DNA from: Ichthyophonus hoferi
Lineage: Eukaryota; Opisthokonta; Ichthyosporea; Ichthyophonida; Ichthyophonidae
Reading direction: 5' to 3'
Length of the DNA stretch: 14,046 bases
Assembly (NCBI GenBank): GCA_002751075.1
Contig: NAOQ01000113.1
Span: forward strand, 91,783 to 105,828
Numbering within the stretch: position 1 is the stretch's first letter; every line of letters starts with the position of its first letter. This document shows, in pieces, positions 1-7,221 of this stretch. A model generated the notes under the pieces. The model worked only from the letters and a program-made list of their open reading frames with translations. It did no database searches and was not told the origin of the DNA. Both the position numbers and the translations under genes were made by a program.

Positions 1-76
<76 letters not shown>

Positions 77-105
77 CCTCTCCCTCCCTCTCTCTCTCTC
101 TCTCC
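1..105. repeat. TC/GA dinucleotide microsatellite
   Basis: An almost uninterrupted run of TC units fills the left edge, with a short CCCT-type interruption near 72-90. It ends in a stretch that finishes CCCCACAG at 110-117, so the pyrimidine run followed by CAG also resembles a splice acceptor with a very long polypyrimidine tract. It may lie in the promoter or in a 5' UTR intron of the gene downstream. The repeat continues beyond the window edge. Confidence 0.97.
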
Positions 106-358
106 ATATCCCCACAGGTATTACCAGTGGGTTTACATAGTCAGCACCTCTACGTTGATATATAATACTCAGACTCAGTGACTGTACTTGGAGATAAAAG
201 TGCACACAACTCTCTTTTCCTTTCATACGGCTGCTATAGGTTACTTTTTTTTTTCTTTTTTTTGAATCCAATATTCTAGTTACCGTGTGTCAGGTCAGGA
301 ATAAATAAAGGTGAAGACCCTGTAGAGAAGGCGGGGTAATCCCCGGACCACTGATAAC
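106..358 (+). promoter_or_regulatory. 5' flank / probable 5' UTR region of SLBP
   Basis: This stretch has no coding frame. It contains a TATA-like ATATATAAT at about 158-166. A T-rich tract at 244-263 is followed by TTCTAG near 280, which resembles a splice acceptor. A small perfect hairpin, CGGGG-TAAT-CCCCG, sits at 332-345 just before the start codon. In the SLBP frame a stop lies at 323-325, so the coding region either starts at the ATG at 359 or is entered by splicing after 326. Which parts are promoter, UTR exon or intron cannot be decided from sequence alone. Confidence 0.4.
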
Positions 359-971
359 ATGGGGTCGATTACTACGGCTAGGCAGCAAGGGAGGACAAGG
401 GATGGGGACCACTCTGTAGAGCAGTTTGAGTTGGGTCGATGTTTCTCGGACATGGATACCGAAACACAAGCAGTGCTAGGAATATACAGGCAGAATGACA
501 CTACTAAGCCCATCATTACCCCTATAGGGCCTGTGGAGACAGACTCCTGGAAAGGGGCCAAAGAGGGCTGGGCCCTACCCATACAGGAACCATGCGACGA
601 ACCCTTAACCCCTGCACTTGGTGATAGTGACTGGGCCTGGCAAGAGAGTATTGTTAATGCAGTGATAGGCGACCAGCCGCCCTCCTTCCTTCCCCCTGCT
701 CCCCAACCCCAGGGCCCTTCTCGTCAACATTCTCCCACGGAATGGCTGCACCCTCATGGAAGAGGGGCAGACAGCCGTGTCCTCTGCGACAACAACGTTG
801 TCACACTCTCCCCCAGTATGGAAAGTTGCCATGCTAATAGGGCAAACAAGCCAGTCACCTCCGATATGACCACAGGAGGAAGGGCCCTCTGGGGGTGCAG
901 AGGATGGCATCAGGCCACAAAGGAGGCCAATGGGCCAATAAGACCTGCCCCTGGCGAGAAACTTAAAATTG
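359..971 (+). other. SLBP: SLBP coding exon 1 (disordered amino-terminal region)
   Basis: The exon is open for about 205 codons and is clearly more GC-rich than the flanking DNA. The product is rich in Pro, Gly, Ser and Asp, as expected for the disordered amino half of SLBP. LTP followed by SDWA (residues 83-93) matches the TTP...SDWA arrangement of human SLBP, where the TTP threonines are phosphorylated before S-phase-end degradation; that role here is inference. Two overlapping donors fit. GT at 972 (ATTG|GTAGGT, phase 1) pairs with the acceptor at 1217-1218. GT at 976 (GTAG|GTAGGA, phase 2) pairs with the acceptor at 1206-1207 and adds GRVL-type residues. Read-through would stop at 977-979. 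Confidence 0.85.
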
Positions 972-1117
972 GTAGGTAGGAATGTTTTGGGTATATAGGG
1001 AATGTAACCATGTTATTAGTGCTATTGACTGTATCCATGGGTGACTTCTCTGTCCGTTCTATGTCTAAGTAGTAGGTAATGGTATTTGCTGTGTAAATTA
1101 TGATGTGATTTTATGCA

Positions 1118-1161
<44 letters not shown>

Positions 1162-2144
1162 TTCATTCTCTAGGGTTTACAAAGGCCCCTTAATACTGAC
1201 AGACCAGGGTCCTTATAGACCCCGAGCCACTGGATGATCACAGGCTAAATCAACGTCAAAAGCAGATAGATTACGGCAAGAATACAATAGGATATGAACG
1301 CTACCAACAAAGTATTATTGCTTCGTAAGTTGTGTAATGCTATATCTCTTTCTCTTTCTGTCGGTGATGCATATATATATTTGAATCTTTCTTGTTTGCC
1401 CTTCAACTATGTCTCATTTCTTTTTCTCAGAACTATCTTGGGGGTGGTTTATTTAAGTGAATGAATCGAGATTGGTTTACCGTAGATGTACGTGAGGAGG
1501 GGGTGATTGCGTATCATTATCCATCTATGTATAGACTTGAAGACACCTAATGACCTGTCATATAGATGGAGCAGTACGGGTATATATCCTGGGTGAACGA
1601 TAATAGCAGGATAATGATAATGCTACAGATAGAGCCGAGGTATAATAATAATAAATAAATAAACTGAGGAAGATATAAGCTATACCTGTAGAGAGATAAA
1701 AGGGTGGGCAAATACCCCTTGGAGAAAGATATGATGAATGAATGAATAATACATGTATAGTGATGGAGATGGCCAGGACTAACAGAGGGGTATCACCTAG
1801 GGGCCATCGTGACCCCTCTGGACCTGTCACCCCTGACAAGTATGCAATAGTTAGTAAAAGGACCTTTGACACGATGGTACGTACCTGGAGGAGGGCCCTT
1901 CATAAATGGGATCCGGAGGGCATCTCTACAGTCATTGGTCTGTACTGTATTCTGTTATAGATTGGGGAGGTCATGTGATTGGTTGCTATATTTTGAGAGA
2001 AGGAGGTCAGATGATTGTATATGTGTATGTTGGTAGATGGGTTCGACCACTTATGTTGGTTCAGAATAATAACGGTATGGGTACCTAGATGTAGGGGGTA
2101 TGTCTTCTATCTTCTATACTGTGCCAAACATATAGCAAAAGAAC

Positions 2145-2179
<35 letters not shown>

Positions 2180-3665
2180 ATCAGTGATAAGTATGAGTAT
2201 ATAATACGAGATCTATCAATAGCCTTGCACCAATGTGTACTCGGTTACTGCCTTTTCAATAGGTCGCATGAACCATACATGTAGTGTATGTGTATCTAGC
2301 CTCTTGCTACATTGCCAATGGGTTCATTGCTAGGTATTTGGGATGGTACAAGGGGAGTGGATGGCTTTATATCTTTTTATCTCTACGATGATAGGATATA
2401 GACTAGGTAGGAGGATAACATAGAGATGATATAGATTAAGTAGTACGTGTAATATGGAGAGAATGAATGTATTAATGACTATGAAGCCAACAGACGCGCA
2501 GGACGATGAGCAGGGGTCTGTGACTTTAGAACGATTGGAGGATCTCTTGACTCCAAGGTACGTGGCCCGGTTTATATCGTTGTTTATTTCTTTCTCTCTC
2601 TTACTAGGCCATCTTCCTATGGCTCCGCCTTTCTCACTTCAGTTCTTTCCGTGATTTCTTCTTTCTCTTGTTTATTTCTCTTTGTCTCTCGTTCTTTCTT
2701 ACCACTTTCTCCTTAACCTAATATATTAGATTAGACTGGATTATATTACATTAGATTACATTATATTATATTATATTATATTGTACCTTTTCGGTGATGC
2801 TTCTATCTTCAATCTTTATGATTCCCTTGTCTTCTTTTTACGCCTCTCTTTCTATCTTTGCTCTGTTTATCTATTTAGTTATATATATATATTACATGCC
2901 TGCGTCTTTGGTTTCCTTTTTAAAGAACCTTTTTCCAAGTCTCATATTCTTACCTGTCCATTTTACCTTATGAGGTGTATTTTTTCTCTTTGCCTTGTTC
3001 ATATTGTTTTTACTTTTATTATTCCCTTTCTGTTTTGTTTTTTATTTAGGCCTTCCGTCTATATTTTGTTTCCTCTACTTTTGGTTGGCTCATATTTTTA
3101 TATGTCAGGACCCACATGTGAATATATATCCTGGACACGACCCTATTTCCGTTTTAGTGTACGACCTAGTTAGACCAATAGTGCTCTTGCTTTATCTCCT
3201 TCCCACTTTCTGTCTATCATAATTCCATTCCCTATTAATCCTCATATGTTTAAATTGCTTTGTGCACCACTGTTTTAGTCTGGGTATGGGCAAGTTTTCT
3301 TGTTGTATTCATTAGTACTTGTCTCTATAGAGATAAATCGTATGAATCTTAAATGATAAAGAGCGACACTCCTGTGTCTTCCTTTCGGCATCCTTCCTAT
3401 ACATTGTTTACTATTCATTACCGAGTACATATCTCTACATCAAACATCACCTCCTTTCCCTGACCTATCTAGCCTCATTGACACTATGTTGTGTTCTTTA
3501 CTTATCCTTTCTCCTTTCTCATTTTCCCTTAATATATATCTACCCTTGTTCTACAATATAATGTCTTTCTGCTCTCTATTCTATATCTCCCGCAGTTGGA
3601 GTGATTCTGATAGACCCTTGGACTCTTCCACTGATGGACCCAGCCATGCTATGAACCCACACTAG
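359..3665 (+). CDS. SLBP: Histone RNA hairpin-binding protein (stem-loop binding protein, SLBP), five coding exons
   Basis: SLBP binds the 3' stem-loop of replication-dependent histone mRNAs and acts in their processing, export and translation. I joined exons 359-971, 1219-1324, 1777-1930, 2487-2557 and 3596-3665; phases agree and give about 337 residues. Human SLBP is 270. The RNA-binding domain is near residues 214-286. It opens with RQKQIDYGKNTIGYERY and continues through TPDK, SKRTFD and WRRALHKWDP. Residues equivalent to human Tyr144, Lys146, Thr171, Arg181, Trp190 and His195 are present as Y223, K225, T258, R268, W277 and H282. Human Trp183 is Phe270, as in insects. About eight extra residues separate the first helix from TPDK. 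Residues 1-204 look disordered and contain LTP at 83-85 and SDWA at 90-93, as in animal SLBPs. The acidic tail is less conserved. The start ATG has A at -3 and G at +4. Family assignment is firm; the exact splice sites of exons 1/2, 3 and 4 are not. Confidence 0.9.
1126..1158. repeat. TA dinucleotide microsatellite in intron 1
   Basis: A perfect alternating AT run lies in the first coding intron (about 972-1218). It sits just upstream of the acceptor-like TATTCATTCTCTAG that ends at 1173. Confidence 0.97.
1219..1324 (+). other. SLBP: SLBP coding exon 2 (start of RNA-binding domain)
   Basis: The open frame runs from 1200 to 1324 and encodes DPEPLDDHRLNQRQKQ followed by IDYGKNTIGYERYQQ. This is the amino end of the SLBP RNA-binding domain, including the invariant YGKNT block. 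A stop at 1197-1199 in this frame means the acceptor must lie after it. Candidates are the AGs at 1201-1202, 1206-1207 and 1217-1218; the last has the best local context (TCCTTATAG) and fits the phase-1 donor. The exon ends at a perfect GTAAGT donor at 1325 in phase 2. A TAATAC branch-point-like site precedes the acceptor at 1192-1197. Confidence 0.85.
1325..1776 (+). other. SLBP: SLBP intron 2 with a possible cassette exon
   Basis: This 452 nt intron separates the two halves of the RNA-binding domain. The best acceptor in it (TTTCTTTTTCTCAG, ending 1430) is not the one that completes the domain. The segment 1431-1487 between it and a GTACGT sequence at 1488 could be a cassette exon. AATA- and GAAT-type short tandem repeats occur near 1646-1663 and 1734-1748. 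An antisense open frame across 1558-1872 looks like a shadow. Confidence 0.6.
1777..1930 (+). other. SLBP: SLBP coding exon 3 (second half of RNA-binding domain)
   Basis: The exon encodes TNRGVSPRGHRDPSGP, VTPDKYAIVSKRTFDTM and VRTWRRALHKWDPEG. These match the TPNK, SRRSWD and LWKVALHFWDP parts of the domain, with spacing from TPDK to the Arg, Trp and His contacts identical to human SLBP. The acceptor at 1775-1776 is in phase with the GTAAGT donor of exon 2 but lacks a pyrimidine tract. An alternative pair, 1311/1761, also keeps frame and would replace SIIAS by MMEMAR. The donor is unclear. None of the GTs after the conserved WDP (1931, 1938, 1942, 1947, 1954) is strong; 1931 keeps phase 0 with exon 4. 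Read-through stops at 1958-1960. Confidence 0.75.
1931..2486 (+). other. SLBP: SLBP intron 3 (approximate bounds)
   Basis: This is a non-coding stretch with a purine/AT bias and a TA microsatellite. Short open frames here have no conserved content and no good splice context. I see no further exon, although a very small one could be missed. Confidence 0.5.
2148..2176. repeat. TA dinucleotide microsatellite in intron 3
   Basis: A perfect alternating TA run of 29 nt, preceded by GTG. Confidence 0.97.
2487..2557 (+). other. SLBP: SLBP coding exon 4 (acidic tail)
   Basis: The exon encodes PTDAQDDEQG followed by SVTLERLEDLLTP, an acidic and amphipathic segment with clear coding character. It ends at a strong donor (CCAAG|GTACGT at 2558) in phase 2. 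The start is uncertain. In-frame acceptors at 2485-2486, 2500-2501 and 2512-2513 all give phase 0, and none has a pyrimidine tract. TTAATGAC at 2472-2479 would serve as a branch site. The sequence is not strongly similar to the human SLBP tail, so its assignment rests on phase, position and composition. Confidence 0.7.
2558..3595 (+). other. SLBP: SLBP intron 4, pyrimidine-rich
   Basis: This 1,038 nt intron has a strong donor (GTACGT) and a good acceptor (CTATATCTCCCGCAG). Its coding strand is dominated by T and C along most of its length. The resulting Phe/Leu/Tyr/Ser-rich open frames (for example across 2781-3173) are composition artefacts, not genes. Confidence 0.75.
2720..2783. repeat. 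TTATA/TTAGA/TTACA short tandem repeat
   Basis: Degenerate pentamer units of the form TTAGA, TTACA and TTATA grade into a clean TTATA array at 2761-2782, inside intron 4. Confidence 0.9.
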
Positions 3666-3895
3666 AGCCACAAGAACGCGGTCAAAAATGTTTTCTCCAT
3701 TGTGAAGGCGCGAGGTCGCTTTTATACACTGTTTTTTCTTTGGATTATCCCATGACTGCCTTTTCAATATGATACCCAATCCCATTATTTCCATTTAAAA
3801 TTTAGAATCATGTACGAGGTTAATTGTACATATTGAGCTTGTACATATATTTTTGTATATATGCTTATCGGAAATAATAAACAATCTATTATGCA
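3596..3895 (+). other. SLBP: SLBP last exon: coding end (to 3665) and 3' UTR
   Basis: After a well-formed acceptor, one nucleotide completes the phase-2 codon from exon 4. The frame then reads WSDSDRPLDSSTDGPSHAMN and ends in a TAG stop at 3663-3665. The Ser/Asp-rich end suits the acidic tail. The UTR to about 3895 has no long frame. It contains a weak hairpin (AAGGCG/CGCTTT) near 3704-3722. The cleavage position itself is inferred from the poly(A) signal. Confidence 0.75.
3811..3881 (+). terminator. SLBP polyadenylation region: four TGTA motifs and AATAAA
   Basis: TGTA occurs at 3811, 3825, 3840 and 3854, and AATAAA lies at 3876-3881. In animals UGUA motifs 40-100 nt upstream of the cleavage site bind cleavage factor Im, so the arrangement is a good poly(A) site. 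A downstream GU-rich element is not obvious. Confidence 0.7.
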
Positions 3896-3899
3896 AACA

Positions 3900-5649
3900 T
3901 GGCTATAGTAATGCCTTTACTGAACCAAATCTATGATTAGCTACCATGATATTAAGAAGTAAAAATAATTGCATGCATGCTGGTAATCTTATTCGTTAAG
4001 TAATGTCATCGACTATGATATGATATAATAACAGTAATACTGAAGCTGCTAGATGTCTTAGCCTATGTTGGCTATGAATTTTGGCTGAACTTTTAACTTG
4101 CTTTATTGCCGTCAATATGAATTAACTATGCGATGCTTACATGGTCTTTCCCTTTGACGGCTATGGTATTATTTTAGCCATTATAGTGTAACACCTACAT
4201 ATCGTATTGGCCCCTTCTGAGCCAATATAAAATTTGATTTGAAGTATCTTGATACTTATCTATTATTTCCTTGACCATTGGATGTTGGAGAGAAGATATG
4301 TGTGGTGTATGGTGATTGACCCTTCTAGACCAATTCAGTGTAATGAATTCCCAAAATTGTTAATCCGTATTGTCCTTGAGGCTGCAAGTCTGATTAAGGC
4401 ATACCATATTTTCGGTTGTTATTGCTACTAAGCTCGTTTTACCAAACATATTTCTTCACTTGCTATCATTTCATCTGCAGTCATATGCTAGGTATGCACA
4501 CAACCCTAACATCTTGATTTGGAGAGCAAACCCGATCACCATGAAATATACCAAACTTTAACCTCGGTCATGCTCACTAAACTTTAAAGGGAGCTTTTGT
4601 ATTTGGAGTGCAAGATATAGAACGCGGGTTCAATTTTTTTTTTCAATTATGAATACAAGAATGGGATCATGGAACCTTTCCAGTTATCTCGTGTCTCAAG
4701 AGGCAGTATACCGTTTTTATCATCTGTGCTAGAATCTAGAGTATTTACCTTCACAGATATTTCATGGTAAATTGGGTTTCCATCCATGTATGTATGGTAT
4801 CAATCATTCTACCAGAGCTTTGCTTTTCAATATCTAGGTGTTCTTAAACATATTATAGTATGTCTCCAATGCCTGGATTTTTCATGTGTTCTCTTGCAAG
4901 AGTATTACATGACTACCCTGTTTCTATGATAGCAGATGTGTTGTTGATTATTTGTTTGTCTCCTTCAAAACCAGAAGGCATCTTGGTTCATGAAAAATAA
5001 ATACTAATGAATCTCCTGAATCTCCTATAGCATATGGATAGGGCATCATCCTATAAAACATTAATTTGCACCATCCCTCAAATCATTGAATCAAATGGCT
5101 TCTAAAATAGATTGATCATATAGTGTATTACCATTAGCATGAAACATTGAGTTGAGTTTGGCATTTAGTAACCTATAAGGCCTTATAATAGTCCTATCTC
5201 TATATAACTTTAGTTGCATTTATAATTGGACACAGCATAACTCTTGTTGGTAAAAAACTAACTGAAGTCATTGCATTTATATTTTTTCCTGTGATTCAGT
5301 TCAGTTCAAAATAATACCTCTCTAATAAAGTAGTCCAATAGTAAAATTGGTTATTGTAAAGTTCAATGGTATTAATTATAATGAATTCAGGTTTATGTTA
5401 CAATCACAAAACTACTGGTTGCATACCAATTTCTAATTTGCTATGATGATGGGATTCTCGAGGTCTGGATCAATAATCAATGCAATCGTAATACTGTCAA
5501 TCAGATGATATTTAGAACTGCCTTCCAGAGGTAGAATTGTTATATCCCCGTAGAACATTTTTCTAGGTAGATACAGAATATAATGCTATATACTGTTGCA
5601 AACAGGTCTCTGTTATGCACGAGTTTAGATGTAAATGTATAAGCTATAG
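3900..5649. other. AT-rich intergenic DNA without recognisable genes
   Basis: Frames are short and have no familiar domains; the longest (4249-4431, plus strand, 60 codons) is not recognised. A perfect 14-bp palindrome TATAAGGCCTTATA lies at 5174-5187, and a GCATGC-type tandem at 3971-3980. A CTGCAG acceptor-like site at 4475-4480 is followed 11 nt later by a GTATGC donor-like site, but no coding context supports an exon. Nothing else stands out. Confidence 0.6.
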
Positions 5650-5654
5650 TAATA

Positions 5655-6072
5655 TGTTGGGAATACTAAGGTAGAGACAGGAGTGTTCCTGTGACCTGTA
5701 TTCGTTTATAATGGTCGAGAATACCAAATTAAGGGGTTTTTCCCCTTTGCATACACGGAGTACAGGTATGCTAAGACAAAATTTTATTATAAAACAAGTT
5801 AACAGTATTTGTTTTAGGCAAAGTGCCTAAACAAAGTGCTATTTGAACCCAAAACATATGATCCTAAATGACTTATTACTTAGTTGCAGGATCTCTACCA
5901 TTGGCTGGTTCAATTTGATAGATCATCTTGAATTGCCGTTTAACACCAATGGATTGCACCAACTATTTTTCCAGGTTACATATGTAATAATAATTGCTAA
6001 TAATATTAAAGGTTTATTTATAGCTATAGAAATAAATACCCAAAATAATTCAATATTCCTCCTGTTTTAACA
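5655..6072. repeat. Diverged direct repeat, copy A
   Basis: The head (5655-5687) and tail (5998-6060) match copy B at roughly 85% by eye, including the shared TATTAAAGGTTTAT and AAATAAATACC blocks. The middle is only patchily alignable: a GAATAC block and TACAGGTATGC near 5761 have counterparts in B. It contains two hairpins (5735-5750 and 5808-5835). An open frame across 5843-6070 has no recognisable content. Confidence 0.65.
5808..5835. repeat. Strong inverted repeat (12-bp stem, 3-nt loop)
   Basis: The arm 5808-5820 pairs with 5824-5835 over 12 base pairs with one bulged T, and the loop is AAG at 5821-5823. The core is TTTAGGCA / TGCCTAAA. It lies inside repeat copy A and has no equivalent in copy B. 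Confidence 0.8.
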
Positions 6073-6613
6073 CTCCCTCTTGGTCTGGGTGGATTATTTC
6101 ATCTAGGGCAAAAAACTATGAAAACAGAATATGAACAATGAATATAAAAAGAACCCTAATATGGTGACTACTTAGTTGTAGGCTTGTTGCTCACTAAATA
6201 ATTAGATAATTCTCAATGATATTCAGAAATGACAATAGCATGGCACCCAATGTAAAACAAAACGCAAGACAGTTCACCCAACTGTACATTAAATGCTCCT
6301 GCTTGCCCTGGCTCTGATTCTGACTCGGACTCTGGCACCTGGCGTCTGGTGTCTGGCGGTTGAGATGATATGTGGGTATTGCCCAGCTATTTTTTCGCGT
6401 TACCGTGTGTTACTTTAAAGCTGAAAATGTTAGTAGCTTAGTGCAGATTTAAAAACAGTGTGTAGGTGTAATATAATTGAGTCTCCATACATAGAGATCA
6501 GTAGATGGATATTAGGTTGGAGTGAAGTAGTTTTGACATTTGTGGATTGTTGACTTAATAGAATTACCAGGTTTTATGGCCATGATAAACAATTTAAGCT
6601 TTTTCTGTTACAT
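6073..6613. other. Non-coding segment between the two repeats
   Basis: The segment is AT-rich except for a GC-richer island at about 6297-6362 with imperfect TCTGGC/TCTGAC-type units. On the minus strand that island reads RQVPESESESEPGQAG within an open stretch of under 60 codons that lacks a start. I do not call it a gene. Confidence 0.5.
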
Positions 6614-7216
6614 TGTTGGGAATTATAAGTAGACACAGGAGTATTGCATAATAGAATTATATATGTGTATTATGATATTGTTTAACAAATAATATTAAAT
6701 GAATACAAAGTTTTTGTGTGAGTGTACATGTATACAGGCATGCGGGGTTGCCATATATACCCCAGTGTGCCAAAGGCCACATGCGTGACCATCACCCCCC
6801 TTTTTCATTATTAAGTTTTACTTCTTTTACACTTTGTTTTATTGTCAGTGCTAACGTTCTAGTTAACATAATGTTGCTAAGCTCAATAACTTAAATGGTG
6901 CCAATCATAAATATTTGTATTCGCTAACCCAACTTACGATAGGTCAAAGAAGCCCACTATAATTGTCTTATCTTACCGCAATACTTAAAACTATTATGTC
7001 CCTAATGTCCCTATTTAGATGCTGAATTAACTCATTTCCTTGTGGATGTAATAGTGTTCATATGCTGCGTACTATGACAAGAATTGATCTACTACTTATA
7101 TTCTGGGCTTCGATCGAACCTTCTTACTCATCTGTGGCTAGCAATCTTGTAACAATATTAAAGGTTTATAGCTGTATAAATAAATACCTAAATTAATTAA
7201 ATATTTCTATTTAGCA
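6614..7216. repeat. Diverged direct repeat, copy B
   Basis: This is the counterpart of copy A. The head is at 6614-6645 and the tail at about 7150-7207, including a TATAAATAAATACC block. It is about 185 bp longer than copy A, so insertions or deletions separate the copies. No coding sequence is seen. Confidence 0.65.
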
Positions 7217-7221
7217 TAATA

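Larger units (their letters stand above)
5650..7221. mobile_element. Possible decayed small LTR-type element (non-coding remnant)
   Basis: Two diverged direct repeats, 5655-6072 and 6614-7216, both start TGTTGGGAAT, and they end TTTAACA and TTTAGCA. TAATA lies directly before the first (5650-5654) and directly after the second (7217-7221), as expected for a 5-bp target duplication. The central 541 bp shows no retroviral-type coding sequence, and neither a convincing primer-binding site nor a polypurine tract. If real, it is an old, broken, non-autonomous element. The alternative is two independent copies of a dispersed repeat; some similarity (AAGCT) just upstream of both copies leans that way. 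Confidence 0.3.

Noticed and set aside
295-910. Minus-strand frames 295-582 and 605-910
   Set aside because: Shadows of SLBP exon 1, which has conserved motifs on the plus strand.
359-979. Stand-alone single-exon gene or viral phosphoprotein-like ORF
   Set aside because: It looked like a disordered viral protein at first, but the SDWA motif and in-phase joining to the SLBP domain explain it.
1558-1872. 104-codon minus-strand frame
   Set aside because: It overlaps exon 3 of SLBP and AT repeats; the Tyr/Ser-rich tail reflects simple sequence.
2036-2056. GGGTTCGACC resembling a tRNA T-arm or B box
   Set aside because: No matching acceptor, D or anticodon arms could be folded around it.
2781-3173. 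130-codon plus-strand frame rich in Phe, Leu, Tyr and Ser, looking like a membrane protein
   Set aside because: It lies wholly in the pyrimidine-rich intron 4; T/C-rich DNA gives hydrophobic open frames by composition.
3704-3722. Hairpin in the SLBP 3' UTR as a histone-type stem-loop
   Set aside because: The stem sequence and loop size do not match the histone GGCYCUU...stem with a four-nucleotide loop; the gene has AATAAA instead.
5843-6070. 75-codon plus-strand frame
   Set aside because: It runs through a diverged repeat and a low-complexity AT tail; no recognisable content.
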